A DNA stretch of 5,585 nt, from NCBI GenBank assembly GCA_943323725.2, contig CALPIW020000120.1:1-5585 (forward strand). The letters run 5' to 3'. The position numbers and the translations under genes were made by a program. Positions 1-5,585 of this stretch are shown piece by piece; position 1 is the first letter of the stretch, and the number at the start of each line of letters is the position of its first letter. This DNA is from Polynucleobacter meluiroseus. GTDB lineage: Bacteria > Verrucomicrobiota > Verrucomicrobiia > Opitutales > UBA953. The notes under the pieces were generated by a model that saw only the letters and a program-made list of their open reading frames with translations, did not search any database and was not told the DNA's origin.

Positions 1-1
1 C

Positions 2-649
2 GACCGCGAGGAAATGCTGTTCGACGTGACGACGGCCGAGGGCGAGAACCTCGCCAAGAATCAGGCCAAGGCCCACCCGGAGATCGTCGGCCGCCTTCGT
101 CAGGCGCTCAAAGCCTGGAGTGCCACGCTCATGCCGCCTGGCCTCCCCACGAGCCTGGACCCGCATCATGAAGGTATGTTCGCGGAACACGGCGTCATCG
201 CCGCCTCCGCCTCAGCCGCGCCGCGCAAGAACGAGCCCGCTGGCGCGATCCAAGGCTGGCTCTGCCGTAACGGAACCATCGCGACCCAGGACGACGCCCT
301 GCTCGTCACCGCCGACCCCAAGGCGGCCAAGAACGCCAAGCCTTTCCTCGCCAAGACCGGCCTCACGCTGAAAGGACCCGTGACGGCGGTCATCAAGGCC
401 GACGCCAAGGTCGCGACCCAAGGCTCGTTCAGCTGGCGCACCAAGGACCAGCCCGACTTCCTGCCTGCGAACCTTGTCCGGTTCGCAATTCCCGCCGGCG
501 CCTCCGAACAGACCATCGCCCTGCCCGTCGACGGCCAGGCCATCCACGTCCGCCTCAATCTCGGCGATCAGTCCGCCGGCCTGCGCCTCCGCTCGATCGA
601 ACTGCGTCCCGCCAAGGGCGAGGCCGACATCGCGGACTTCGGCCGCTGA
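2..649 (+). CDS. Sulfatase, C-terminal part with beta-rich accessory domain (5' partial)
   Basis: The reading frame is open from the window edge, so the true start and the catalytic N-terminal domain lie upstream; 215 residues are visible. The first ~45 residues (DREEMLFDVTTAEGENLA, then HPEIVGRLRQALKAW) match the usual end of S1 sulfatases: the 'LFD..xDPxExxNLA' strand, then a helix of the type 'HPExxxxLxxxLxxW'. After a Pro/Gly-rich linker (LMPPGLPTSLDP) come about 150 residues with alternating hydrophobic strands (GWLCRNGTIATQDDALLV, TLKGPVTAVIKAD, GSFSWRT, AIHVRLNLG, LRLRSIELRP). I read these as a beta-sandwich, perhaps carbohydrate-binding, domain like those appended to some Verrucomicrobia and Planctomycetes sulfatases. 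The catalytic motifs cannot be checked. The sulfatase call rests on the short C-terminal signature and on the neighbouring sulfatases. The accessory domain's function is inferred. The gene ends at TGA 647-649, 65 bases before the next start. Confidence 0.75.
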   Translation, partial: DREEMLFDVTTAEGENLAKNQAKAHPEIVGRLRQALKAWSATLMPPGLPTSLDPHHEGMFAEHGVIAASASAAPRKNEPAGAIQGWLCRNGTIATQDDALLVTADPKAAKNAKPFLAKTGLTLKGPVTAVIKADAKVATQGSFSWRTKDQPDFLPANLVRFAIPAGASEQTIALPVDGQAIHVRLNLGDQSAGLRLRSIELRPAKGEADIADFGR

Positions 650-650
650 T

Positions 651-702
651 TCGTATATCCTCATATAAAAAGCCTGTCCACGAGGCGAAGGGAGACTAGG
701 GT
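651..702 (+). promoter_or_regulatory. Candidate promoter region for the sulfatase-esterase run
   Basis: This is the only long gap in the window (650-714) and the only clearly AT-rich patch: 651-670 reads tcgtatatcctcatataaaa within otherwise GC-rich DNA. TATAAA at 664-669 could be a -10 element, but no good -35 sits 16-18 bases upstream of it. A second -10-like hexamer, TAGGGT, lies at 697-702 and would place the transcript start very near the ATG at 715. The patch also holds a small dyad, TATAT (654-658) and ATATA (663-667), around CCTC. The evidence is position and base composition only. No RNA mapping is available and neither hexamer is a strong match. Confidence 0.3.
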
Positions 703-715
703 GCACCTACCCCTA
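697..715 (+). promoter_or_regulatory. Small inverted repeat abutting the start codon
   Basis: TAGGG at 697-701 and CCCTA at 711-715 are exact reverse complements separated by nine bases; the second arm includes the A of the start codon. Inside lies the perfect 8-base palindrome GGTGCACC (700-707). TACCCCT at 708-714 also fits the degenerate NarL-type heptamer TACYYMT. It could be an operator or a weak hairpin over the translation start, but a 5-base stem is short and could be chance. Confidence 0.2.
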
Positions 716-2070
716 TGAACGCTCGCGCCCTCCTCGCCTGCCTGCTCGCGCTGTCGCCCCTCGCCGCCGCGGACCGTCCGAACATCCTGCTCATCGTCGC
801 CGATGACCTCGGCTGGTCCGACGTCGGCTGGCACGGGGGCTTCGGCAAGACCCCGCACATGGACAAGCTCGTGCGCGAGGGACGCGAACTCGACCGGCAT
901 TACGTCCAGCCCGTCTGCACCCCCACGCGCACGGCGCTCATGAGCGGACGTTGCCCCGGCCGCTTCGGCCCGCAGGCGCTCAGCCCGAGCAACCTGCGCG
1001 CGATGCCGCTCGGCACCCTGACCCTCGCTTCCGCGCTCAAGGCCGCCGGTTACCGGACGCACCTCGCCGGCAAGTGGCACCTCGGCGCGCGACCGGAATG
1101 GATCCCGAACGCCTACGGCTTCGACACCAGCTACGGCACCCTCACCGGCGCCGCGGATCCGTGGACGCACAAATATCGCAAAGGCAACCCCTACGAGGAC
1201 ACCTGGCACCGCGACGGGAAACTCTTCCGCGAAGAAGGCAACGCCACCGAGCTCATCGCCGCCGAAGCCTTGAAGCGGATCGCCCAAGGCGGCGATCAGC
1301 CCTGGTTCATGTACGTGCCCTTCCACGCCGTGCACACGCCCGTCGACGCGCCCGCCGAGTACAAGCAGCTGTACGACGGAGTGAAATTCCATGATGACCC
1401 GGTGAAGCATGAATCCCGCCTCCGCATGGCCGCGATGGTCTCGCAGCTCGACGCCAAGGTCGGCGCGTTCGTCGAGGCGCTGGAGCGCACCGGCCAGCGC
1501 GAGAAGACCCTCATCGTCTTCACCTCCGACAACGGCGGCATCGAAGGCCTCGAGAACGCCTACGCCGGCACGGTCCCTGACTCGCCTTTCAACAGCGAGA
1601 ACGACCCGCTCCGCGGCCAGAAGAACATGCTCTTCGAGGGCGGCATCCGCGTATGCGCCTTCGCCAATCAGCCCGGCACGCTGAAGCCCGGCAAGGTCTC
1701 CGCCCCGCTTTACGTCGGCGACTGGCTGCCGACCCTCGCCGGACTCGTCGGCTTCCGCCCGGAGAAAGACCCGCAGTGGGACGGACTCGACCGCTGGAAA
1801 GTCATCCGCGGCGATGAAGCCAAGCCGGCCGCCCGCACGGTCTACATCGGCCACGCCCAAGGGCAGGCCCTGCTCCACGGAGACTGGAAGGTCATCCGCA
1901 TGAAGAAGGGCGCCCCGCAGCTCTTCGACCTCGGCCAGGATCCCTTCGAGCAGACCGACCTCGCCGCCACCCGCGCCGACAAGCTCAAGGAGATGCTCAG
2001 CCTGCTCGAGGCTCAACTGGCCAAGGATGACAAAGTCATGCCGGCCGACCTCAAAGGCCTGCCTCACTGA
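715..2070 (+). CDS. Exported S1-family sulfatase, arylsulfatase B-like
   Basis: A 451-residue formylglycine sulfatase that should hydrolyse sulfate esters, probably on a glycan outside the cytoplasm. Residues 1-19 form a signal peptide (MNARALLACLLALSPLAAA), then RPNILLIVADDLGWSDVG. The metal ligands expected for the family are present: D30, D31, D272 and N273 (SDNGG), plus the nucleophile C68 in CTPTR (68-72), which must be oxidised to formylglycine. Other active-site residues are R72, K120 and H122 (GKWHLG), H207 (HAVHTP) and K303 (LRGQKNMLFEGGIR). Several stretches closely resemble human ARSB as I remember it: GW-DVG-HG, the PLRG-K---EGG-R block, and DWLPTL followed by LD--WK-I. That suggests activity on a 4-sulfated hexosamine or similar, but substrate transfer from ARSB is unsafe. 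The protein ends soon after the LFDLGQDPFEQTDLA strand, with no accessory domain. The start is set by the signal peptide. No Shine-Dalgarno sequence lies close to it; the nearest purine run (gggaga, 690-695) is about 20 bases away. Confidence 0.95.
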   Translation: MNARALLACLLALSPLAAADRPNILLIVADDLGWSDVGWHGGFGKTPHMDKLVREGRELDRHYVQPVCTPTRTALMSGRCPGRFGPQALSPSNLRAMPLGTLTLASALKAAGYRTHLAGKWHLGARPEWIPNAYGFDTSYGTLTGAADPWTHKYRKGNPYEDTWHRDGKLFREEGNATELIAAEALKRIAQGGDQPWFMYVPFHAVHTPVDAPAEYKQLYDGVKFHDDPVKHESRLRMAAMVSQLDAKVGAFVEALERTGQREKTLIVFTSDNGGIEGLENAYAGTVPDSPFNSENDPLRGQKNMLFEGGIRVCAFANQPGTLKPGKVSAPLYVGDWLPTLAGLVGFRPEKDPQWDGLDRWKVIRGDEAKPAARTVYIGHAQGQALLHGDWKVIRMKKGAPQLFDLGQDPFEQTDLAATRADKLKEMLSLLEAQLAKDDKVMPADLKGLPH

Positions 2071-2072
2071 TC

Positions 2073-3890
2073 ATGCGCCTCCTCTCCGCCCTCCTGACCG
2101 CGGCGGCCGCCCTCCTGTCCGCCGCCGACTCATTGCAGCCCTACGCCAGTGAGGCCGACGTGCCGCGCGACGTCGTCTCGCTCTGGCGGGACGTCGACTT
2201 CCGCCGCGACCCCCTCGATGTGCGCGTGTTGAAAGAATGGAAAGAAGACGGCATCGTCTGCCGCCACGTCACCTTCCTGGTCGGCAACTTCAAAGGAGCC
2301 CCTTCCCGGATCGCGGCCTTCTACACGTTCCCGGAAGGCGCCAAAAACGCGCCGGCCTTCGTGTGGGCCCATGGCGGCGGCCAGCGGGCCGAGCGGCAGC
2401 GCGGCGCCTATTTCGCGAAACAGGGCTACGCCACGATCGACATCAACTGGGGCGGCAGGGAGATCGAGCCCGGAGCGACGGAGAACACCGACTGGGGCAA
2501 GGTGGACCCGACGCAAGGTCCGCTGTTCTACCCGAAAGCCTTCCGCAGCGTGAAGCAGGACTTCCTGCCGGACCCGCATACCATCGACCCCGTGGTCAGC
2601 CCACGCAACGGCAACTGGTACCTGCTCACCTATGCCGGGCGGCGGGCGATCACCTTCCTGGAGAACCAGCCGGAGGTGGATCCGTCCCGGCTCGGCTTCA
2701 CAGGCTACTCGATGGGCGGCAACATCACCTCCTTCGCCGCCATCGATCCGCGCCTGCGCGCCGTCGCGCCCATGGTAGGCGGGACAGGCTTCGTCACCAG
2801 CCCCTTCCCCGGCATCCCTGACCCCATTCCCGCCGGACATTACCGCGGCCATGCCGACCTCTTCGCGGCGACGATGGAATCGCAATCGTACTACCCGCAC
2901 GTGAAGTGCCCCGTGCTGCTCCTTACCGCGACCAATGACTTCCACGGAACCGTCGACCGCGCGTTCACGTGCCTGGCGCGTCTGCCGCACCCAGACTGGC
3001 GCATCAGCCTCAAGCTGCATTACAACCATTCCCTCGGACCCGAGCAATGGCTGCTTCTCAACCTCTGGTTTGACCGCCACCTCAAAGGTCAGCCCATCGA
3101 AATCCCCCAGACCGCCAAGGCGGGTCTCACCCTGGCGGCGGACGGGAAATCGGCGGCCTTCGTCGTGACTCCCGACCAACCGGCGCGCCTGCGCTCGGTG
3201 CGCATCCTCTACAGCCACGACCCCAATCCACAGTCGCGATTCTGGAAGCAGGCCGACGCCGTGCGAGCAGGAGACACGTGGTCCGCCCGACTGCCCGCCC
3301 ACGAAGGCCTCCCCCTGTTCGCCTTCGCCGATTGCGCCTATGCCCTCGAAGGCGTCCGCCAGGCCTTCGAAGGAAGCGCCGACAGCTTCACCCTCGCCTC
3401 GGAAGAAGCCGTGCATCTCCCGAAGACCTGGGATACCAGCCGCCTCCGGGCGCTCGCCACGCGGGACGAATTCAGCCCGGACTTCAGTCGCGACTGGGGC
3501 ATCTCGCCCAGCGGCGGCCTGACCACTTATAAGTTCCGGGACCCAGAGATGCGACTCCCGGGCGCCGACCAAGCCCTCCGCCTCAAGCTGACGCCGACGG
3601 ACAAACGTTTCGGCGTGCGGCTGCGCGCATCCAAGAACCGATTCCTCACCGGTGTACGCGCTCCCGGGGAGGATTATGTCGCCAACGTGCTCACCCAACC
3701 CGGACAAGCCGAGGTGACCTTCACCGTCGCCGACTTCCGCGGCGGCAAGGACGGCGAAAAATCGCCCATGCAGGACTGGGCCAACATCTCCACCCTGTCG
3801 CTGGAGATCATCGAACAGGGCCGCCCCTTGCCGCTGAGCGGTAGCCCGCTGACCAAGTCCCTCGAGTGGACCAAAGTGACGGGTCGTTGA
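2073..3890 (+). CDS. Exported alpha/beta-hydrolase esterase with C-terminal beta domains
   Basis: A 605-residue serine hydrolase of the acetylxylan esterase / dienelactone hydrolase-like group, probably removing acyl groups from a polysaccharide. Residues 1-18 are a signal peptide (MRLLSALLTAAAALLSAA). The hydrolase core spans about 60-340. It has an oxyanion-loop HGGGQ (100-104), the nucleophile elbow GYSMGG with S213, a likely acid D289 (LLLTATNDFHG) and a likely catalytic H319 (HYNHSLGP). The long insertion at 125-180 (INWGGRE, then TENTDWGKVDPTQGPLFYP) recalls hydrolases found beside sulfatases in Planctomycetes and Verrucomicrobia. Residues ~345-445 look like an Ig- or fibronectin-like beta domain. 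Residues ~455-600 look like a second beta-sandwich, ending in the DWANISTLSLEI strand seen in CIA30/CBM-like folds. Both C-terminal readings are inferred from strand pattern. The core alone would be about 340 residues, so nearly half the protein is accessory. The start lies 2 bases after the upstream stop, so translation is probably coupled. A peptidase or other ester substrate cannot be excluded. Confidence 0.85.
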   Translation: MRLLSALLTAAAALLSAADSLQPYASEADVPRDVVSLWRDVDFRRDPLDVRVLKEWKEDGIVCRHVTFLVGNFKGAPSRIAAFYTFPEGAKNAPAFVWAHGGGQRAERQRGAYFAKQGYATIDINWGGREIEPGATENTDWGKVDPTQGPLFYPKAFRSVKQDFLPDPHTIDPVVSPRNGNWYLLTYAGRRAITFLENQPEVDPSRLGFTGYSMGGNITSFAAIDPRLRAVAPMVGGTGFVTSPFPGIPDPIPAGHYRGHADLFAATMESQSYYPHVKCPVLLLTATNDFHGTVDRAFTCLARLPHPDWRISLKLHYNHSLGPEQWLLLNLWFDRHLKGQPIEIPQTAKAGLTLAADGKSAAFVVTPDQPARLRSVRILYSHDPNPQSRFWKQADAVRAGDTWSARLPAHEGLPLFAFADCAYALEGVRQAFEGSADSFTLASEEAVHLPKTWDTSRLRALATRDEFSPDFSRDWGISPSGGLTTYKFRDPEMRLPGADQALRLKLTPTDKRFGVRLRASKNRFLTGVRAPGEDYVANVLTQPGQAEVTFTVADFRGGKDGEKSPMQDWANISTLSLEIIEQGRPLPLSGSPLTKSLEWTKVTGR

Positions 3891-3921
3891 AACCAACCTG
3901 ACTTCACGGTGTAAGAATGCC

Positions 3922-5277
3922 ATGCGACCCCTCGCCCTCTCGCTCCTCCTCGCCCTGCTCGCCCCGCTTGCGACCTCGGCCGCCGACAAGCCGAACGTCC
4001 TGGTCCTGTACATGGACGACATGGGCTGGGCCCAGCCGGGCTGCTACGGCGGCAAGCTCGCGCCCACCCCGCACATCGATTCGCTCGCCCGGAACGGCGT
4101 CCGCTTCACCGACGGCTACGTCGGCGCCTGCATCTGCTCGCCCAGCCGCGTCGGCCTGCTCACCGGCCGCTATCAGGCCCGCACGGGGCACGACGCGAAC
4201 TCCAACGAAGGCAAGACCCCCGAGAGCAAGAACCTGCTCCTCAGTGAGACCACCATCGCCCAGCGCCTCAAGGCGCTAGGCTACGTCACCGGCATCTACG
4301 GCAAGTGGCACGTCGGCGCGACCAGCGCGGAATACCTGCCCGCCAACCGAGGATTCGACGAATCCTTCGGCACGACGGGCAACCTCGGCGACAAGCTGGG
4401 CTTCTATCGAGGCAAGGAATTCATCCCCGATCCGGCCGGCGCGCCGGTCACCTCGCCGATCTATGCCCGTGAAGCGAACGCGTTCATGGAACGCCACCGC
4501 GCCGAACCTTGGTTCCTTTACGTACCCTTCAACGCCGTCCATTCCCCGGTGGTCGCCAGCCCCGAGATCAAGGCGCGCTTCCCCGACCTGCCCAAAGGCA
4601 AGCAGGACTACGCCGCGCTGATCAGCGAGGCCGACGACGCCGTAGGCGCGATCCTCGCCAAGCTCCGCGAACTGAAGCTCGAAGAGAACACGCTCATCTT
4701 CCTCGTCAGCGACAACGGCGGCGCCTCCCCGCTCGCGGAGATGGACGGCCTCCGCGGACGCAAATGGATGCTCTGGGAGGGCGGAATCCGCGTCTCGTGG
4801 CTCGCCCAATGGAAAGGCCGCATCCCCGCCGGGCGCGTGCTCGAGACGCCGGTCATCCAGCTGGATATCCTGCCCACCGCCCTCGCCGCCGCCGGCGGCA
4901 CGCCGCAACCGGAGTGGAAACTCGACGGCGCGAACCTGCTGCCCTTGCTCGAAGGCAAGGCGGACAAACTCGACCGTGATACGCTCTACTGGCGTTTCGG
5001 CGTCCAATACGCCGTCCGCCAAGGCGATTGGAAGCTCGTGAAAGCCGGCCTCGCCCAACCCGTGCAGCTCTTCGACCTCCGGGCGGATCGCCACGAGAAG
5101 GATGACCTCGCCGCGAAGCAACCCGAGAAAGTGAAGGCCCTGCAAGCCCTCTGGGACGCCTGGAACGCCCATAACATTCCGCCGCGTTGGGAAGATCCGC
5201 GTTGGAATGACGGCAACACCAAGAGCGCTCCGCAGGCGGCGAAGAAAAAGGGTGCCAAGCAGAAAGCCGCCAAGTAA
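3922..5277 (+). CDS. Exported S1-family sulfatase with basic C-terminal tail
   Basis: A second complete 451-residue formylglycine sulfatase. Residues 1-21 are a signal peptide ([21 protein letters not shown]), then [15 protein letters not shown]. The catalytic set is complete: D32 and D33, C72 in CSPSR (72-76), K128 and H130 (GKWHVG), H207 (NAVHSP), D264 and N265 (SDNGG), and K281 in [15 protein letters not shown]. The end of the fold is recognisable ([17 protein letters not shown]), followed by a helix and [13 protein letters not shown]. The last ~18 residues are Lys/Ala/Gln-rich ([18 protein letters not shown]), outside the fold. It shares family motifs with the sulfatase at 715-2070 but differs through most of the middle, so the two are diverged paralogues rather than a recent duplication. 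The start at 3922 is preferred because it alone opens the signal-peptide frame; an ATG at 3917 is out of frame. No good ribosome-binding site is visible. The gap after the esterase is 31 bases, with no terminator-like hairpin, so co-transcription is likely. Confidence 0.95.
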   Translation: MRPLALSLLLALLAPLATSAADKPNVLVLYMDDMGWAQPGCYGGKLAPTPHIDSLARNGVRFTDGYVGACICSPSRVGLLTGRYQARTGHDANSNEGKTPESKNLLLSETTIAQRLKALGYVTGIYGKWHVGATSAEYLPANRGFDESFGTTGNLGDKLGFYRGKEFIPDPAGAPVTSPIYAREANAFMERHRAEPWFLYVPFNAVHSPVVASPEIKARFPDLPKGKQDYAALISEADDAVGAILAKLRELKLEENTLIFLVSDNGGASPLAEMDGLRGRKWMLWEGGIRVSWLAQWKGRIPAGRVLETPVIQLDILPTALAAAGGTPQPEWKLDGANLLPLLEGKADKLDRDTLYWRFGVQYAVRQGDWKLVKAGLAQPVQLFDLRADRHEKDDLAAKQPEKVKALQALWDAWNAHNIPPRWEDPRWNDGNTKSAPQAAKKKGAKQKAAK

Positions 5278-5296
5278 ATCACCCACCCCTCTACTG

Positions 5297-5585
5297 ATGC
5301 GCCCACTCGCCCTCCTCCTCGCTCCGCTCGCGCTCGTAGCCGCGGATAAACCGAACATCATCCTGATCCTGGCCGACGATCTCGGCGGCCGCGACCTGGC
5401 CTGCTTCGGCAGCAAGTATCACGAGACGCCCAACCTCGACCGCCTCGCCTCACGTGGCGTGCGCCTGACACAGGCCTATTCCGCGAGCCCGCTTTGTTCG
5501 CCGACGCGCTCAAGCATCCTGACCGGCCAATACCCGGCGCGCACCGGCATCACCGCGCCCGTCTGCCATCTGCCGACGATCCAGC
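5297..5585 (+). CDS. Exported S1-family sulfatase, N-terminal part (3' partial)
   Basis: The first 96 residues of a further sulfatase are visible before the window ends. A short signal peptide ([16 protein letters not shown]) leads into [18 protein letters not shown]. The metal ligands D27 and D28 and the formylglycine motif CSPTR (C67-R71) followed by [14 protein letters not shown] are present. The segment [21 protein letters not shown] is typical of S1 sulfatases annotated loosely as arylsulfatase A or GalNAc-6-sulfatase-like, so this is probably a different subfamily from the two complete sulfatases here. The Lys, His and Asp-Asn motifs lie beyond the edge and cannot be checked. The signal peptide begins with the same MRPLAL as the preceding gene. 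The start is 19 bases after the upstream stop, with a pyrimidine-rich, not purine-rich, leader (cacccacccctctactg). Confidence 0.92.
   Translation, partial: MRPLALLLAPLALVAADKPNIILILADDLGGRDLACFGSKYHETPNLDRLASRGVRLTQAYSASPLCSPTRSSILTGQYPARTGITAPVCHLPTIQ

Noticed and set aside
650..680. Possible intrinsic terminator after the first gene (TATAT-CCTC-ATATAAAAA).
   Set aside because: The stem is five A/T pairs with no GC and there is no following T-run on the plus strand, so it is too weak to be called a terminator.
650..714. Possible riboswitch or small RNA leader.
   Set aside because: The gap is only 65 bases and shows nothing beyond 5-base stems and an 8-base palindrome; no known riboswitch core is visible.
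661..2067. A 468-codon minus-strand open frame opposite the first complete sulfatase.
   Set aside because: Same reason: the plus strand has a full sulfatase catalytic set, and the antisense translation has no domain signature. High GC removes stop codons from the antisense frame.
3891..3921. Possible promoter or terminator between the esterase and the second complete sulfatase.
   Set aside because: Only 31 bases, with no hairpin, no T-run and no credible -10/-35 pair; read-through is simpler.
2130..4022. A 630-codon open frame on the minus strand opposite the esterase.
   Set aside because: It lies wholly opposite a convincing esterase and the start of a sulfatase, has Arg/Gly/Glu/Val-heavy composition typical of the complement of GC-rich codons, and shows no recognisable motif.
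715..5277. Alternative reading of the sulfatases as phosphatases or phosphodiesterases of the alkaline phosphatase superfamily.
   Set aside because: Both complete proteins carry C-x-P-x-R with the following L-x-G-R, GKWH and SDNGG, which define formylglycine sulfatases rather than Ser/Thr-nucleophile phosphatases.
4276..5415. A minus-strand open frame across the end of one sulfatase and the start of the next.
   Set aside because: It spans two unrelated plus-strand coding ends and an intergenic gap, and its composition is that of an antisense shadow.

Overview
The window is a dense, all-plus-strand gene cluster for breaking down sulfated and probably acylated carbohydrate. It holds the 3' end of one sulfatase gene, a complete sulfatase, a complete alpha/beta-hydrolase esterase with extra C-terminal domains, a second complete sulfatase, and the 5' end of a further sulfatase. 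The DNA is GC-rich, codons strongly favour G/C at the third position, gaps are 2 to 65 bases, and each of the four visible protein starts encodes a signal peptide. Multi-sulfatase clusters of exported, Cys-type S1 enzymes like these are typical of the Planctomycetes-Verrucomicrobia group. I lean towards a high-GC Verrucomicrobiota member (Opitutales or Kiritimatiellota-like), or else a planctomycete. This is inferred from style, because no taxonomic marker gene is present.

Layout: bases 2-649 encode the C-terminal end of a sulfatase followed by a beta-rich accessory domain. Bases 650-714 form the only sizeable gap. It contains an AT-rich patch and small dyads and is the best place for a promoter. 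Bases 715-2070 encode an arylsulfatase B-like enzyme. Two bases later, 2073-3890 encode a three-part secreted esterase. Bases 3922-5277 encode a second sulfatase with a Lys/Ala-rich tail. After a 19-base gap, 5297-5585 encode the N-terminal 96 residues of another sulfatase, cut by the window edge.

How they may work together: the sulfatases would remove sulfate esters from a glycan outside the cytoplasm, and the esterase would remove acyl groups, so that glycoside hydrolases outside this window could reach the backbone. All three visible sulfatase active sites carry C-x-P-x-R, so they need oxidation of the cysteine to formylglycine by a maturase (FGE or anSME) that is not encoded here. The substrate cannot be fixed from the sequence. 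No mobile element, RNA gene, CRISPR array or clear terminator was seen. I found no sign of a wholly new system. The most useful leads are the combination of enzymes, the accessory domains, and the leader in front of the second gene.
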